Part shown: positions 45,117-54,963 of the stretch, piece by piece
Position numbering within the stretch: position 1 is the first letter of the stretch
How the letters are laid out: each line of letters starts with the position of its first letter
Source: an uncultured Poribacteria bacterium
GTDB lineage: Bacteria > Poribacteria > WGA-4E > WGA-3G
Length of the DNA: 64,000 nt
Assembly: GCA_951813545.1 (NCBI GenBank)
Contig: OX638352.1
Span: 496,001-560,000, forward strand
Direction: 5' to 3'
The notes under the pieces: model-generated
Seen by the model: only the letters and a program-made list of their open reading frames with translations
What the model was told of the DNA's origin: nothing
Databases searched by the model: none
Translations under genes and position numbers: made by a program

Positions 45117-46484
45117 TTAACTCTCTGCCTGAAGTTTGCTTAAGAACTCATGTCCCACCTTACTGATGTCGCCCGCTCCCAGCGTAATGACGAGATCCTC
45201 TGGTTGCGTTATCTTCATCAGCACGTCCGTAATTTCATCTGTGTTTGGCACGTAGTGGACATGGCGATGTCCATGTGCCTGTATCGCTTGCGCCAGTTTT
45301 TCAGCCGTGACGTTTTTAATAGGAACTTCACCAGCACTATAAATCGAGGTGACAATAAGCACATCTGCCTGATAAAAAGAATGAGAGAACTCGTCTGCTA
45401 AATCTCTAACACGCTGGTATCGATGTGGCTGGAAAACAGCAACAATACGGCGTTTGTATCCATCGCGTGCACCGCTCAATGCCGCTTTCAATTTCGCTGG
45501 ATTGTGGGCATAATCATCAACAACAATAATGCCATTAGCCTCACCAAGCACTTCAAAACGGCGATGCACGCCCTGAAACGACTCAAGACGCTCCCGAATC
45601 TGATCGAACGGAATATCAAATTCAAGTCCCACACCTACCGCTGCCAAAGAGTTAGAAATATTATGACGGCCTGGCATTTTAAGGTGAATCTCGCCGTAGA
45701 GGTGTCCATTTTTGCGGACTCGATACCGGGATGTCGGCCCTTCTACGGTAATTCCTTCAGCAACCAGATCCGCTCCTGTTTCAAGCCCATAGGTAACATA
45801 ACGCTTCTTAACCCGTGGGATAAACCTCTGAACATTTTCTGAATCCAAGCAGAGGACAGCTGCACCATAGAACGGAACTTTATTGATAAATTTAAGAAAA
45901 GTTTCACCAATCTCGTCAACACTACTATAATAATCCAGATGATCGGCATCAACGGACGTGACGACAGCAACGGTGGGATAGAACATCTCAATAGAACCGT
46001 ATGCCTCGTCTGCTTCGACGACCATAACATCGCCTTCACCACTTCGAGCGTGACTACCGCCCATGAGTTTCCCACCGACAACAACCGTTGGATCAAGATC
46101 AGCAAGGACTGTCGCTGTCATAGCAGTTGTGGTCGTTTTTCCATGTGTTCCACTAACAGCAACACTGTAGCGCATTCGGGTGATCTCATTCAACATCTCC
46201 GCTCCTCTGACGATCGGGATCTTTTGCGCCTCCGCGGCAAGGAGTTCTGGATTGTCAGGCGGAATAGCAGGGGACATAACAATAACATCGGCACCACACA
46301 TGTGCGATGCGTCATGTCCGTAATAGATAGTCGCGCCTCGGCTGCGCAAGTGTTCCGTAGTATATGACTTCTGGATATCTGATCCTGTCACATGAAACCC
46401 GAGATCTAACAAAATCTCAGTGATGCCACTTAAGCCAGCACCCCCGATACCAATGATATGGATATGTCGTGTTTTTCCAAACAT
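45117..46484 (-). CDS. murC: UDP-N-acetylmuramate--L-alanine ligase
   Basis: Adds L-Ala to UDP-MurNAc with ATP in the cytoplasm. The N-terminal Rossmann-type motif is IHIIGIGGAGLSGITEIL. The ATP-binding loop is VSGTHGKTTTTAMTA. Mur-ligase landmarks VVEADEAYGS, NKVPFYGAAVLCLDS and VVDDYAHNPAKLKAAL follow. The ATG at 46484 (455 residues) has AAAGGA just before it and the Rossmann motif right after; the longest frame adds 29 residues overlapping the murG end. It lies between murG and ftsQ; murB, often next to it, is absent. Confidence 0.97.
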   Translation of the reverse strand: MFGKTRHIHIIGIGGAGLSGITEILLDLGFHVTGSDIQKSYTTEHLRSRGATIYYGHDASHMCGADVIVMSPAIPPDNPELLAAEAQKIPIVRGAEMLNEITRMRYSVAVSGTHGKTTTTAMTATVLADLDPTVVVGGKLMGGSHARSGEGDVMVVEADEAYGSIEMFYPTVAVVTSVDADHLDYYSSVDEIGETFLKFINKVPFYGAAVLCLDSENVQRFIPRVKKRYVTYGLETGADLVAEGITVEGPTSRYRVRKNGHLYGEIHLKMPGRHNISNSLAAVGVGLEFDIPFDQIRERLESFQGVHRRFEVLGEANGIIVVDDYAHNPAKLKAALSGARDGYKRRIVAVFQPHRYQRVRDLADEFSHSFYQADVLIVTSIYSAGEVPIKNVTAEKLAQAIQAHGHRHVHYVPNTDEITDVLMKITQPEDLVITLGAGDISKVGHEFLSKLQAES

Positions 46485-46536
46485 TTCGTCCTTTCGTTCC
46501 AGCTTAAGGCTTGCAAGTCCCCTTAAAACATTACGA

Positions 46537-47736
46537 CTACGCGTAAGAAAGAATTGATTTAGCGATATCATCGCTAGCGTGGGGTTTACCGAGCGTTCGA
46601 CTTGCAGTTACCATTCGTTGATGTGTATTTCCATCCAAAGTCATATTAATAAGGTTTTCAACCAGCACCTCAACCGTGAAGGCACCCTGTTCAAGCACAA
46701 CAGCTGCACCCTGTTGGGCAACAGTGCGAGCGTTTAACACCTGATCGTTTCCCGTTTGTGAGGGCAAAGGGATGAAAATTGCCGGAATACCACATGCAGT
46801 AACCTCGGCAACAGTCATTCCGCCTGCTCTACATACCATAACGTCCGTGATGCTATAAACTTCCTCAACAGTATCAAAGAAAGGCTGCACGCAGTACAGG
46901 AATCCCTCATGCGATGCGAGTTCCGTGTCATACGAGGCTCGGACTGCCTCAACCTCAGCGGCACCGGTCTGATGAACGATCTGAATACGATCCGTAAATC
47001 TAACTAAGTGCGGTAGTGCAGCTACGATTGCTTCATTGATAGCGTGAGCTCCCTGACTTCCACCCATTACAAAGATTGTTTTCCGGTCTGGACACAACCC
47101 GAATTTTCTATAAGTTTCCTCACGTTTCGGGAATGCGGTGATTGCAGGACGAATAGGGTTTCCCGTTACCTCTACACGCATAGTAGATCGGAACGAACCG
47201 TTTTCGCGAACCGACTCCATGGCAAGGTAGGCGACTTCCGCCCATCGTGCCAAGATACCGTTCGTTAAACCAACAGAAGCATTCTGTTCCTGGATAGCAA
47301 TCGGAATCTTGCATAAAAGACCGGCGAAAAGCACCGGACCTGAAACATATCCTCCTGTTCCTATAACAACATCTGGCTGCAGTTGCCTTATATACCGCAA
47401 CGATTGGGTAATTCCACGAAAAACCTTCCAAATAACGGGTAACCACTGTAAAGTGAAGCGGCGCGGAAAACCCGCAGCTGAAATAGGTAAGAAACGGAAT
47501 CCGTGTTGCGGGATGAGCGTTGATTCTAACTTACCCGCACCACCAATGAACACAATATCCACCGTGGTATCCAAGCGATGTAGTGCTTGAGCGATACCAA
47601 TCGCCGGATAGATATGTCCGCCTGTACCACCCCCAGCAATAACAACTTTCTTGTGTGTTGCCTGCTGTTGTGGTAACGGTAAGCCGCCGTTGTCAGTTTC
47701 TGATAAATCTGTATTGCAACGCTCAGAAGTAATCAT
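46537..47736 (-). CDS. murG: UDP-GlcNAc:lipid I N-acetylglucosaminyltransferase
   Basis: Peripheral membrane GT-B glycosyltransferase that makes lipid II from lipid I. It has the N-terminal nucleotide motif VVIAGGGTGGHIYPAIGIAQ, the IGTGGYVSGPVLFA and IQEQNASVGLTN segments, the C-terminal VMGGSQGAHAINEAI, and the UDP-binding CRAGGMTVAEVTACGIPAIFIPLP. It has 399 residues, with a 29-residue N-terminal extension before the first strand. No clear Shine-Dalgarno, so a slightly later start is possible. Located between ftsW and murC as in many dcw clusters. Confidence 0.97.
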   Translation of the reverse strand: MITSERCNTDLSETDNGGLPLPQQQATHKKVVIAGGGTGGHIYPAIGIAQALHRLDTTVDIVFIGGAGKLESTLIPQHGFRFLPISAAGFPRRFTLQWLPVIWKVFRGITQSLRYIRQLQPDVVIGTGGYVSGPVLFAGLLCKIPIAIQEQNASVGLTNGILARWAEVAYLAMESVRENGSFRSTMRVEVTGNPIRPAITAFPKREETYRKFGLCPDRKTIFVMGGSQGAHAINEAIVAALPHLVRFTDRIQIVHQTGAAEVEAVRASYDTELASHEGFLYCVQPFFDTVEEVYSITDVMVCRAGGMTVAEVTACGIPAIFIPLPSQTGNDQVLNARTVAQQGAAVVLEQGAFTVEVLVENLINMTLDGNTHQRMVTASRTLGKPHASDDIAKSILSYA

Positions 47737-47799
47737 GGTTTAAGCTTGTTAAAGGTTTTTTCCGAAAAACTCTGTCTTACAAAACTGATTAATTTGGTA

Positions 47800-49065
47800 T
47801 CAGTCCGCGTTCCTACTACTTCGTGATATATTCAGAAGGATGCCAACACTCACGAGACTAAGAACTATTGAGGAACCACCGTAACTGATAAACGGTAACG
47901 TAATCCCTTTCGTTGGTAACAAGCCTGTCACAACACCAATGTTAATAAATGCTTGTAAACCTATCATAATTGTGATTCCGGTAGCGAGCAAAGCCCCGAA
48001 CAAATCACTCGCATGCCTAGCGATGTGAAGTCCGCGCCATATAAATAACATGAAAATAAATGTCACAGCCACAGCACCGATAAACCCAAATTCCTCTCCC
48101 AAAACAGCGAAAATAAAATCCGTGTGTGGGTAAGGAAGACGTGATATTTTCTGCAGGCTACTATCAATCCCTACGCCAAGGAGACCACCGCCTGCAAGCG
48201 CGTCCAGTGAGCGCGTTAGTTGATAATTGGCTCCCTCTGGGGATTGCAACACCGCAAAATAGTCCATGAGCCGTTTCAACTTATACGGATCTCGAATTAT
48301 GAGCAAACTGAGAAGACCACCGCCTACGCTAGTCAGTGCTAGCACATGCCAGACACGCATACCACCGATAAACAGCACAACACAAACAGTTACCAGTAAC
48401 AAGAACGCCGAACCGAAATCCGGTTGGATGTATACGAGACCGAAAGCAGCCCCTACAATCAGCATATTGGGAAGTACACCGTTCAAAAAACTCTTGACGC
48501 GTTCCGGGTTACGGCTTATAAAATTCGCCACATGCATAACCAAGGCTATCTTCGCAAATTCAACGGGTTGAAAATTGATGGACAAATTCCCGAGTCGGAT
48601 CCATCGCCTAAATCTACCGCCTTCCGCGCCTTGTACGCTTGACCCCAAACCGGGTACGAAGACTAATAATAACCCGACAAAGGCAAGTATCAAAAAGAGA
48701 TTTGCATACATCGCATAAAATCTATAGGGTAGGTAGGAAGCCAAAAACATACCAACTAAGCCAATCGCGCATGCGATGATGTGTATCTGCAAATAACGGT
48801 AACTATAGCCATCATAGTGCCTTGAAGAAAGAAGATGGCTCGCACTATATACCATCAAAATTCCTATTGCAATGAGGCAGAGGGTGATAGCGATCAATCC
48901 TCTATCCATTCGCCCCTTTTGTAACGGCGGTGCTTCTACGACTTGCTCCTGCTGTTCTTCGGCAATAGAATAGGTGCGCGTGTTTGCCCATTTGAACCTA
49001 GATTTCGGGTTAGATTTGCGATTCCGATTGTTACGGACAGAGTTTTTTGGGGAGTTGCGTGCCAT
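47800..49065 (-). CDS. ftsW: Peptidoglycan glycosyltransferase FtsW (SEDS family)
   Basis: Septal peptidoglycan polymerase working with FtsI. A basic ~50-residue cytoplasmic lead is followed by about ten membrane helices. SEDS landmarks: GILMVYSAS near the first helix, GGRFRRWIRLGNLSINFQPVEFAKIALV, IQPDFGSAFLL, NYQLTRSLDALAGGGLLGVG, PHTDFIFAVLGEEFGFIG, and LLPTKGITLPFISYGGSSIV. The length is 421 residues. It lies between murD and murG, which identifies it as FtsW rather than RodA. Confidence 0.96.
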   Translation of the reverse strand: MARNSPKNSVRNNRNRKSNPKSRFKWANTRTYSIAEEQQEQVVEAPPLQKGRMDRGLIAITLCLIAIGILMVYSASHLLSSRHYDGYSYRYLQIHIIACAIGLVGMFLASYLPYRFYAMYANLFLILAFVGLLLVFVPGLGSSVQGAEGGRFRRWIRLGNLSINFQPVEFAKIALVMHVANFISRNPERVKSFLNGVLPNMLIVGAAFGLVYIQPDFGSAFLLLVTVCVVLFIGGMRVWHVLALTSVGGGLLSLLIIRDPYKLKRLMDYFAVLQSPEGANYQLTRSLDALAGGGLLGVGIDSSLQKISRLPYPHTDFIFAVLGEEFGFIGAVAVTFIFMLFIWRGLHIARHASDLFGALLATGITIMIGLQAFINIGVVTGLLPTKGITLPFISYGGSSIVLSLVSVGILLNISRSSRNAD

Positions 49066-49128
49066 CGTGGCGTTTTTAATCCTTTTTCGTAAAAAATTTA
49101 GATTACTGAAAAATTTCTAATGAAGCCG

Positions 49129-50562
49129 TTAAAGCGCATCAACTGCAGCCTTAAAGTCAGCACCTCGCGCTTTATAATCGGTGTACATATCAAAACTCGC
49201 ATTTGCTGGTGATAACAGGACAACATCGCCCGGCGCTGCATGTTTGTAGGCAACCCGCACTGCTTCTGCCATTGTTTTAGCTTTCATCATGTCTGTTGCA
49301 TTCGCGAGCGTTTTTTCAATCTGTTGGGTGTACTCACCGAGCATGACTGCGCCTTTGACTCTGGTCTGAACAATTCCACGTAGCGGTGTATAGTCGTTGC
49401 CCTTGTCATACCCGCCCATTATCAATAGAACTTGAGAATCTACCAACGATTCCAGTGCTGCTTTGACTGCCGCCACGTTTGTTGCCTTTGAATCGTTTAT
49501 GAAACGGACCCCTTCCAAAGTCCGGACTAATTCAAAAGCGTGGGATAAAGCCGGATGCGACCGGTCAAAGCATTGAAGTGCCTTCTGAATTTTCGCCCCT
49601 GCTACACCAAAAATCTGTCCCACAGCAATAGCAGCGAGGACATTCTGTACATTATGTGCTCCCGGAAGGGGAATATCCTCAAGATTACATATTCTCTCGC
49701 GTGCCTCATTCTGCTGAGCGAAAATTCCCGAAACCTCTTTAAAAGTTCCTGAAAAAGACAAATCTTCTGGAACACCTTTGTCTGTAAAATAAACGGCTTC
49801 CGCAGCCGTTGATGCTGCAAAATCCTTGACAGACACATCCGAATCATTGAGAACTATCCAATCTGCAGCCGTCTGGTTACTGGAAATTTTCTGTTTTGCC
49901 TCTCGATAAGCGGACATCGTCCCATGTCTGTCCAAATGGTCGCGCGATAAGTTAAGCACAACACTAATTTTTGGATGGAAAGTAACAGTACTTTCCAACT
50001 GAAAACTGCTCGCCTCAACAACAACAATATCCTGATTGGTAAGATTTTGAACTTCTGCCGACAACGGTACACCAATGTTACCTGCAACACAGACATTCGG
50101 AAATCTACCATCGGCTCTTAGTATCGCAGCCGTAAGAAGTGTCGTTGTTGATTTGCCCTTCGTACCAGTAATGGCAACAATCGGTGCCAGACATAAGCTT
50201 GCAGCGATCTCCAATTCAGCAAGAATTGGTAGGTTTTTAGTTCGTGCCTCGCCCAGAATCGGAATATCAAGCGGAACACCGGGAGAAACGACTATAAAAT
50301 CTGTATTCTCAATGCATTCCAATGGATGTCCACCAAAATATGTTCGGTACGGATTGTAGGCATCCAAAGACTCGCTGTTAGCAGTCCGCGTTTTGCTCAG
50401 TTTTGAACACTCGTTGAACGTAGCTATTTCCGCTGACAATTCTTCCCGAGAACGTGTGTCTGTAACAGCGACAGCAGCACCAAACGAACGTAGTAGTTTT
50501 GCAGCAGCGATTCCACTCCGATTCAAGCCAAAAACCGTGACCCGCTTCCCTTGTAATTGCAC
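49129..50562 (-). CDS. murD: UDP-N-acetylmuramoyl-L-alanine--D-glutamate ligase
   Basis: Adds D-Glu to UDP-MurNAc-L-Ala. N-terminal domain: VTVFGLNRSGIAAAKLL. ATP loop: VAITGTKGKSTTTLLTAAIL. Further Mur motifs are VVVEASSFQLE, LNLSRDHLDRHG, NDSKATNVAAVKAAL and GGYDKGNDY. A polar insertion between the first two beta-alpha units (about residues 50-75, CSKLSKTRTANSE) is not usual. A GTG at 50562 with GGGGAGG before it gives 477 residues; another GTG at 50580 is possible. Located between mraY and ftsW, as usual. Confidence 0.96.
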   Translation of the reverse strand: MQLQGKRVTVFGLNRSGIAAAKLLRSFGAAVAVTDTRSREELSAEIATFNECSKLSKTRTANSESLDAYNPYRTYFGGHPLECIENTDFIVVSPGVPLDIPILGEARTKNLPILAELEIAASLCLAPIVAITGTKGKSTTTLLTAAILRADGRFPNVCVAGNIGVPLSAEVQNLTNQDIVVVEASSFQLESTVTFHPKISVVLNLSRDHLDRHGTMSAYREAKQKISSNQTAADWIVLNDSDVSVKDFAASTAAEAVYFTDKGVPEDLSFSGTFKEVSGIFAQQNEARERICNLEDIPLPGAHNVQNVLAAIAVGQIFGVAGAKIQKALQCFDRSHPALSHAFELVRTLEGVRFINDSKATNVAAVKAALESLVDSQVLLIMGGYDKGNDYTPLRGIVQTRVKGAVMLGEYTQQIEKTLANATDMMKAKTMAEAVRVAYKHAAPGDVVLLSPANASFDMYTDYKARGADFKAAVDAL

Positions 50563-50599
50563 CCCGACCTCCCCCAACACACTCGACTGGAAATCACAA

Positions 50600-51718
50600 C
50601 TACCGAAGTTTCAATGTGCTCAAGGCTATTAAAACCAAAATAAGTCCTACAATCCAGAACCGAATAACGACTTTGGATTCCTTCCACCCTGAAAGTAGGA
50701 AATGATAGTGGATAGGAGACATCTTGAATACACGTTTACCAAATGTCCGAAATGACCAGACTTGGATGATTACTGACAATGTCTCAGCAACAAAGATAGC
50801 ACCGACTACCACGAGTAAAAATTCCTGCTTTATAAGCACTGCCACTGTTCCAAGTGTGGCTCCGAGTGCCAGAGACCCGGTATCTCCCATAAAGACTTGT
50901 GCAGGATGACCGTTATACCATAAGAATCCTAACCCAGCACCAACCAATGCTGCACAATACAGTGCTGTAACTTCGCCACCCACAGGTAGATGAAAGATAT
51001 TCAAGTATGCCGCGATCTCATTGTGGCTTGTCATATACCCGACAATGCCCAAGGTCCCCGCGACAAACAGCGTACATCCGATTGCTAACCCATCCATTCC
51101 ATCTGTGAGATTGACTGCGTTGGAAGCACCAACGATAACCAGAGTCGCAAAAGGGATAAACAGGATACCCAAACTTGGTTGAACTTCTTTAAAAAAAGGA
51201 AGAGCCAGTGCTGTTCGCGTCGCTGGATCTCCAACTTCCATAGGACCCCACTGGTAAAGATATCCGGCAATCATCAATGCCCCTATCGTTTGAAGCCCAA
51301 TTTTATGCCACCCGCGGAGTCCTAAGGACTGTTGTTTTACCAATTTGCTGTAATCATCCAAGAACCCAAGCCCACCGAACCAAAGCGTCGTCAAAATCAT
51401 CAGGTAGATATAGGGCTGGTCCAAACGCGACCAGAATATCACGGATATTAGAACAGACACAATGATGAGAACTCCGCCCATCGTTGGCACACCGGCCTTG
51501 TTCTGATTTTCAGTACTCTGTTGGGCTTCTGCTACTTCCTCCTGAATATGTTCTCCGATGCGCAGCTGTTTTAACTTCTCTATCATAAAAGGCCCCAAAA
51601 CGAGGGAAATGAGGAGAGCAGTAGCTGTCGCATAAATTGCGCGAAAACTAATATAGCGAAAGATATTAAATGGTGAAAAGACCTCAATCAGATTCTCAAA
51701 AAAGAGATGATAAAACAT
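50600..51718 (-). CDS. mraY: Phospho-N-acetylmuramoyl-pentapeptide transferase
   Basis: Integral membrane enzyme that makes lipid I from UDP-MurNAc-pentapeptide and undecaprenyl phosphate. It has about ten membrane helices. Motifs: GVPTMGGVLII, FLDDYSKLVKQQSLGLRGWHK with the catalytic-type DD, NLTDGMDGLAIGC, GFLWYNGHPAQVFMGDTGSLALG, and MSPIHYHFLLSGWKESKVVIRFW. The length is 372 residues. The ATG has no clear Shine-Dalgarno. It lies between ddl and murD. Confidence 0.98.
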   Translation of the reverse strand: MFYHLFFENLIEVFSPFNIFRYISFRAIYATATALLISLVLGPFMIEKLKQLRIGEHIQEEVAEAQQSTENQNKAGVPTMGGVLIIVSVLISVIFWSRLDQPYIYLMILTTLWFGGLGFLDDYSKLVKQQSLGLRGWHKIGLQTIGALMIAGYLYQWGPMEVGDPATRTALALPFFKEVQPSLGILFIPFATLVIVGASNAVNLTDGMDGLAIGCTLFVAGTLGIVGYMTSHNEIAAYLNIFHLPVGGEVTALYCAALVGAGLGFLWYNGHPAQVFMGDTGSLALGATLGTVAVLIKQEFLLVVVGAIFVAETLSVIIQVWSFRTFGKRVFKMSPIHYHFLLSGWKESKVVIRFWIVGLILVLIALSTLKLR

Positions 51719-51852
51719 TTCTTGTATAACTTTCGTACAAATAAATTTTGCTGACTAGCATCCCACTTAAGGTCGCTTCGCCACGTTGGGCAGATTTGGA
51801 TTGGAGACATTTCGGGACCTCGCCAAGGAACACTTTCAGACGTTACATCGTC

Positions 51853-53058
51853 TTACTCCGTGCCCCCAAGCTTTCCATCCTTCTTCAGCTTGGCAAGACT
51901 GGCACCTGCTTGGCTTAGAAGGTTTGTCGTATACGTATAGGTTAACGCATTTTTCTGCGCATGCGCCGTAAATGCAAGCTCAATAAGATCCGATACAAGT
52001 TGCGGGAACTCAATACCCTGATGCCCCCATAAGTAGTAACTGTATGAACCGGGAATGGTGTTGATTTCATTCACGTAAACGTTTTCATTTCCATCTACGA
52101 GGAAATCAATACGCGCTACCCCCGCACAATCTAAAACCTGAAAAGTTCGTGTTGCTAAATCTTGTATATATAACGTCAATTCTTCTGAAATGGGTGCAGG
52201 AATTTTCCGTTCTGCACCAGCCATTCCCGAAGATGCTCCTTCTTGATGGATATATTTATCATCGAAACTGAGAAAACTCGCTTGCGTCACAGGTTGCTCA
52301 CAGACAGACGCAATTGGTTCATCCGTTCCCATCACAGCACAGTTGATTTCAAGCGGATTTTCAACTGCTTTCTCGACGAGGATTCTACGCGAGTAATGCC
52401 CGGCTACCTCGGCAGCAGTACAAAGTTCAGAGGGATTCTCAACACGGCTGACACCGATACTTGAGCCACTCATTGCGGGTTTAACGAACAACGGATAAGA
52501 GAACGTTGCTTCCACCTTCTCAAGGATCTCGTCATGCCGCACCTCCCAATCGTGACCTGTCCAAGACAAATAGGGAAGTATCGGGAGTTTATTTTCGTTG
52601 AGAATCGCCTTCATCATGATCTTATCCATACCAACAGCAGAACCGACGACTCGCGCACCTACATAAGGCAGATTCATGAGTTCAAGTAATCCTTGGAGCG
52701 TCCCATCTTCACCATGCATACCGTGTATCGCCGGAAAGACAACATCTACTGGAAGCGGTTCCCTTTTGCGAACCCTCTGACCAAGCCAATGTTTAGAGGT
52801 AATAACAAATTGCGGATTCGGATGAAATTCAATGGTGACTTTATCAAAGTCAGATGGGCGCGGCAGCGTTCCATCGGTAAAGGCAGGCAAATCACAAAGG
52901 GTATCACCGGTTAACCACTCGCCATTCTTTGTAACATAAATAGGTGTGACTTGATAGTTTTCTTGTAAAGCGAGGTAAACCTGATGCGCAGTTACGATTG
53001 AGACTTCATGTTCAGGCGTGCATCCACCAAATATAAGAGCTACATTGTATTTTGACAT
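51853..53058 (-). CDS. ddl: D-alanine--D-alanine ligase
   Basis: ATP-grasp ligase that forms D-Ala-D-Ala for MurF. Motifs: IFGGCTPEHEVSIVTAHQVY, FPAIHGMHGEDGTLQGLLEL, FVKPAMSGSSIGVSRV, GVARIDFLVDGNENVYVNEINTIPG with the metal-binding E-x-N, and SYYLWGHQGI. The length of 401 residues is at the long end; the extra sequence includes a C-terminal basic tail. It sits directly downstream of murF, giving a local substrate-enzyme pairing, although ddl more often lies near murC or outside the cluster. Confidence 0.95.
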   Translation of the reverse strand: MSKYNVALIFGGCTPEHEVSIVTAHQVYLALQENYQVTPIYVTKNGEWLTGDTLCDLPAFTDGTLPRPSDFDKVTIEFHPNPQFVITSKHWLGQRVRKREPLPVDVVFPAIHGMHGEDGTLQGLLELMNLPYVGARVVGSAVGMDKIMMKAILNENKLPILPYLSWTGHDWEVRHDEILEKVEATFSYPLFVKPAMSGSSIGVSRVENPSELCTAAEVAGHYSRRILVEKAVENPLEINCAVMGTDEPIASVCEQPVTQASFLSFDDKYIHQEGASSGMAGAERKIPAPISEELTLYIQDLATRTFQVLDCAGVARIDFLVDGNENVYVNEINTIPGSYSYYLWGHQGIEFPQLVSDLIELAFTAHAQKNALTYTYTTNLLSQAGASLAKLKKDGKLGGTE

Positions 53059-53147
53059 TTTTTATTTTTTCTCCGCGCCGACTGCCCGATAGGTCTGCAA
53101 GGAAGGCTATAGCCATACGCTTTCGGGGTAAAGTTTGGAAACCAATA

Positions 53148-54800
53148 TCATGAGGCAAGTCTTTCTTCATTGTAGTTGTCCGGGAGATCGTTCTCAAAAA
53201 GGACAACATCACCGGCTTGCACCCGTGTTGCTAAATGTTGTTTGACTTCTTCTAAATTGAGGGCGACAATAATTTGTTGACTTGGGTATTGGGCGGCTTT
53301 TAATCCATCTAAAATCGGGGTCGTTCGCGTAGGACCGACTAAGATAACTAAATCGCAGACATCAGCGGCGTGTTCACCGAGACGTTTATTTTCTTCGTAT
53401 TCCCTTTCCCCAAGTTCCACCATTCCAGGTGTCACTAATACTTTTTTGCGACCTTGAATCTCAGTGAGAACCTCAAGTGCAGCTTTCGCACCGACAGGGT
53501 TCGAGTTGAAACTGTCATCAATGATAGTTACATCACCGCCATTAGAGGTTAATTGCAAGCGATGTGGAACAGGTTCAACATTCGCAATTGCTACCCGAAT
53601 TTCCTCAAGCGTCATCCCACATTCTATTGCAACTGCCATTGCCGCAAGTATATTGGATACGTTATGCTTCCCCAAAAGTTGCGTCCGAATTTCTGTTTCG
53701 GCAACCTCTGCAGAACCAATAGATACGAGTGCCGTGAAAGCAAGTCCCTCGTCGGTATGTCGAATATTCATAGCAGTTAGCTCGGCACTCTCAGAAACCG
53801 AAGTCACAGGAAATGGCTCAGTAGCATAACGACGCACAGGATTACCACTCTGTTCGCGCTTATCGGCAAGTTCAGCACAGATTTCGTTATCGCAATTGAA
53901 GATTGCCAATCCATCCGATGGTAGCGACTCAATCAACTCATACTTTGTCTTCGCTATATTCTCTATGCTTTTAAACCGCTCTAAGTGCTGCGGACCGACA
54001 GCAGTCAGAATACCGATTTCGGGCGATGCTAAATTACACAATTCGCGAATGTCGCCGCGTTTATAGGCACCCATCTCAACGATAAATATCTCGTGTTCAA
54101 CAGTAAGTTCACCGCGAATGACCTTGCAAATACCCATTGGCGTGTTGTAACTATCAGGTGTCATTAAAGTATTAAATTTCTGAGACAAAATCTGATGCAA
54201 AATATACTTCGTACTCGTTTTGCCATAGCTCCCAGTAATACCGACGACTTTGGGCTGGAGCGTCTTGATTCGCTTTCTCGCCGAAAGGAGATACGCGCCA
54301 TTTATTGTTCGTTCTAAAGGATAAATGAGAAGGTTAGCAACGGTTAGATTAATGACAGTGACTTCACTAAAGAGAAAAACAGCAATCCGCCACGGGCTCG
54401 CTTGCGCCACCAACACAAGTGTTGCAGCAAGACCGACAAGCAGGCAGATAGAAAATCCAAAAACCCGTTTCGCACGTGCGGTGTAAACGAGCGGTTTTTT
54501 CGCCTCAACCTTTTTCCGTCTTGTGCTCATATAGATTTGGAACGCTCCCCAAACTACACACAGCACAAGAAAAAACCACGTGTTATGATATTGCGGATAG
54601 AGAGCGGTGAGAATCAGAAAACCACCGATGACAAGAATCTCTTTAACTTCAAAACAGTTCCTCAGATGCTGCCCCATCCACTTCAGGTACCTGCCCGTTT
54701 TATAACCATCAAGTTGGAGTATATGGAGTCCACCGGCTGTTCTGACGACAGCCCTCACCAAACAGGTCAACGCTGCGAAGTAGAAAAAAACAGTACTCAT
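53148..54800 (-). CDS. murF: MurF-type D-Ala-D-Ala ligase with membrane N-terminus
   Basis: The C-terminal ~360 residues are a Mur ligase of MurF type: ATP loop VVGITGSYGKTSTKYIL, VEMGAYKRGDIRELC, LTAVGPQHLERF, LLGKHNVSNILAAMAVA, IIDDSFNSNPVGAKAAL and VLVTPGMVELG. Where MurF normally has its UDP-sugar-binding N-terminal domain, this protein has about 190 residues with four or five hydrophobic helices and HILQLDGYKTGRYLKWM. Membrane-anchored MurF-like proteins of this kind are, from memory, known in some phyla. The ATG at 54800 (550 residues) is closest to the first helix; a GTG 34 codons earlier has no site. Its place between murE and ddl supports the MurF role. Confidence 0.88.
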   Translation of the reverse strand: MSTVFFYFAALTCLVRAVVRTAGGLHILQLDGYKTGRYLKWMGQHLRNCFEVKEILVIGGFLILTALYPQYHNTWFFLVLCVVWGAFQIYMSTRRKKVEAKKPLVYTARAKRVFGFSICLLVGLAATLVLVAQASPWRIAVFLFSEVTVINLTVANLLIYPLERTINGAYLLSARKRIKTLQPKVVGITGSYGKTSTKYILHQILSQKFNTLMTPDSYNTPMGICKVIRGELTVEHEIFIVEMGAYKRGDIRELCNLASPEIGILTAVGPQHLERFKSIENIAKTKYELIESLPSDGLAIFNCDNEICAELADKREQSGNPVRRYATEPFPVTSVSESAELTAMNIRHTDEGLAFTALVSIGSAEVAETEIRTQLLGKHNVSNILAAMAVAIECGMTLEEIRVAIANVEPVPHRLQLTSNGGDVTIIDDSFNSNPVGAKAALEVLTEIQGRKKVLVTPGMVELGEREYEENKRLGEHAADVCDLVILVGPTRTTPILDGLKAAQYPSQQIIVALNLEEVKQHLATRVQAGDVVLFENDLPDNYNEERLAS

Positions 54801-54963
54801 CGTTTCCAATTTTCTAATTTTCCTTGCGGTTAAGTAACGTAGGTGTTTTGCTTGGGTGTCTCCCCAGGCATTCACGTGCCTCTGTATAGAGCCGCCTTCC
54901 ACTACGTTTCAGACTTAGTGTTTTGGATCTCGATCTATCAGCATTTTGTATTTATCGCTAGCT

